A DNA stretch of 64,000 bases from Mariniflexile sp. AS56. GTDB lineage: Bacteria > Bacteroidota > Bacteroidia > Flavobacteriales > Flavobacteriaceae. Positions 63,871 to 64,000 of this stretch are shown one piece after another. The stretch is taken from the NCBI RefSeq assembly GCF_030552475.1, contig NZ_JAUPED010000005.1:124001-188000 (forward strand), in the 5' to 3' direction. Every line of letters begins with the position of its first letter. The stretch's first letter is position 1. A model generated the notes under the pieces. That model worked only from the letters and a program-made list of their open reading frames with translations, was not told the origin of the DNA and did not search any database. Made by a program: the position numbers and the translations under genes.

Positions 63871-64000
63871 AGTAAGTACAAATTATTGAAATTTTTGTTA
63901 ATATCAAATACACTTTTACAACGTTTTAAGCCATTTTCGCCCATTCTTATACGGGTGTTTTCATTTTCTAAAGCATTAAAGTATTCGTCAAGTTTATCAT
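63840..64000 (-). CDS. Glycosyltransferase, C-terminal end (partial)
   Basis: On the minus strand the last 53 codons of a gene enter from the right edge and stop at TAA (63840-63842). The sequence DKLDEYFNALENENTRIRMG and LKRCKSVFDI, then NKNFNNLYLLY, is the usual end of GT4-family glycosyltransferases. It is convergent with the O-antigen ligase gene and overlaps it by 31 bp. It suggests that the next part of the polysaccharide cluster is on the opposite strand. Confidence 0.8.
   Translation of the reverse strand, partial: DKLDEYFNALENENTRIRMGENGLKRCKSVFDINKNFNNLYLLYKEDLSFSK

Overview
The window is a low-GC chromosomal segment from a member of the Bacteroidota, most probably the family Flavobacteriaceae. 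The clues are the TAnnTTTG -7 promoter elements in front of many genes, a type IX secretion type B sorting domain at 17.4-18.8 kb, several lineage-typical families (DUF4175, DUF4837, DUF1761, an OmpH/Skp lipoprotein, a GH3-family protein), and the general AT-rich codon use. There is no rRNA, no CRISPR array, no insertion sequence and no prophage. One tRNA gene is present, for cysteine.

Layout. 1-6.3 kb: a truncated SLC13 permease and a DUF202 membrane protein on the minus strand, then a metallo-beta-lactamase-fold hydrolase, a subtilisin-like lipoprotein protease and an M1 aminopeptidase lipoprotein. 6.4-13.0 kb: a TPP riboswitch followed by a thiamine operon (thiS, thiC, a TenI/ThiE-like gene, thiD, thiE, thiG, thiH). 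No thiF is present; an HNH nuclease gene and a small unknown gene sit at the operon's tail. 14.3-18.8 kb: rnpA, a C-terminal processing protease, an OmpA-like protein and a secreted leucine-rich-repeat protein. 18.9-21.1 kb (minus): a small membrane protein flanked by a 31-bp direct repeat, an ElaA-like acetyltransferase, a cation diffusion facilitator and rpiB. 21.1-21.7 kb: a 625-bp AT-rich gap with a perfect DnaA box and nested inverted repeats, a candidate replication origin. 21.7-36 kb: rnr, a LysE-type exporter, tRNA-Cys, folB, glnS, a GDPD-like/EptA-like membrane pair, an SPFH protein and gltX. 36-53.5 kb: DUF4175, ybeY, mnmG bracketed by two parS-type palindromes, a methyltransferase, an OmpH-like lipoprotein, holB, a candidate small RNA, pgk, a LysM lytic transglycosylase, tatA, an M23 peptidase, a GH3 protein and a DUF6909-like protein. 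53.5-64 kb: a surface-polysaccharide cluster (Wzz-like, rfbB-A-C-D, wecB, flippase, glycosyltransferase, two polymerase/ligase-type membrane proteins) ending in a truncated glycosyltransferase on the opposite strand.

How it works together. The thiamine genes form one riboswitch-controlled pathway from HMP and thiazole synthesis to thiamine phosphate. The polysaccharide genes make dTDP-L-rhamnose and UDP-ManNAc, then assemble, export and polymerise a glycan. The rest is mostly housekeeping: translation, RNA processing, replication, glycolysis and cell-wall turnover.

Most notable observations: two parS sites flanking mnmG, one of which also looks like the mnmG terminator; a candidate origin between rpiB and rnr; a promoter-plus-terminator unit before pgk that encodes no protein; a direct repeat that looks like the scar of an insertion into the 3' end of an acetyltransferase gene; an apparent 1-nt frameshift at the end of rfbD; and a GDPD-signature protein paired with a phosphoethanolamine-transferase-like enzyme. 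All calls come from reading the sequence and family knowledge; no database search or alignment was run.
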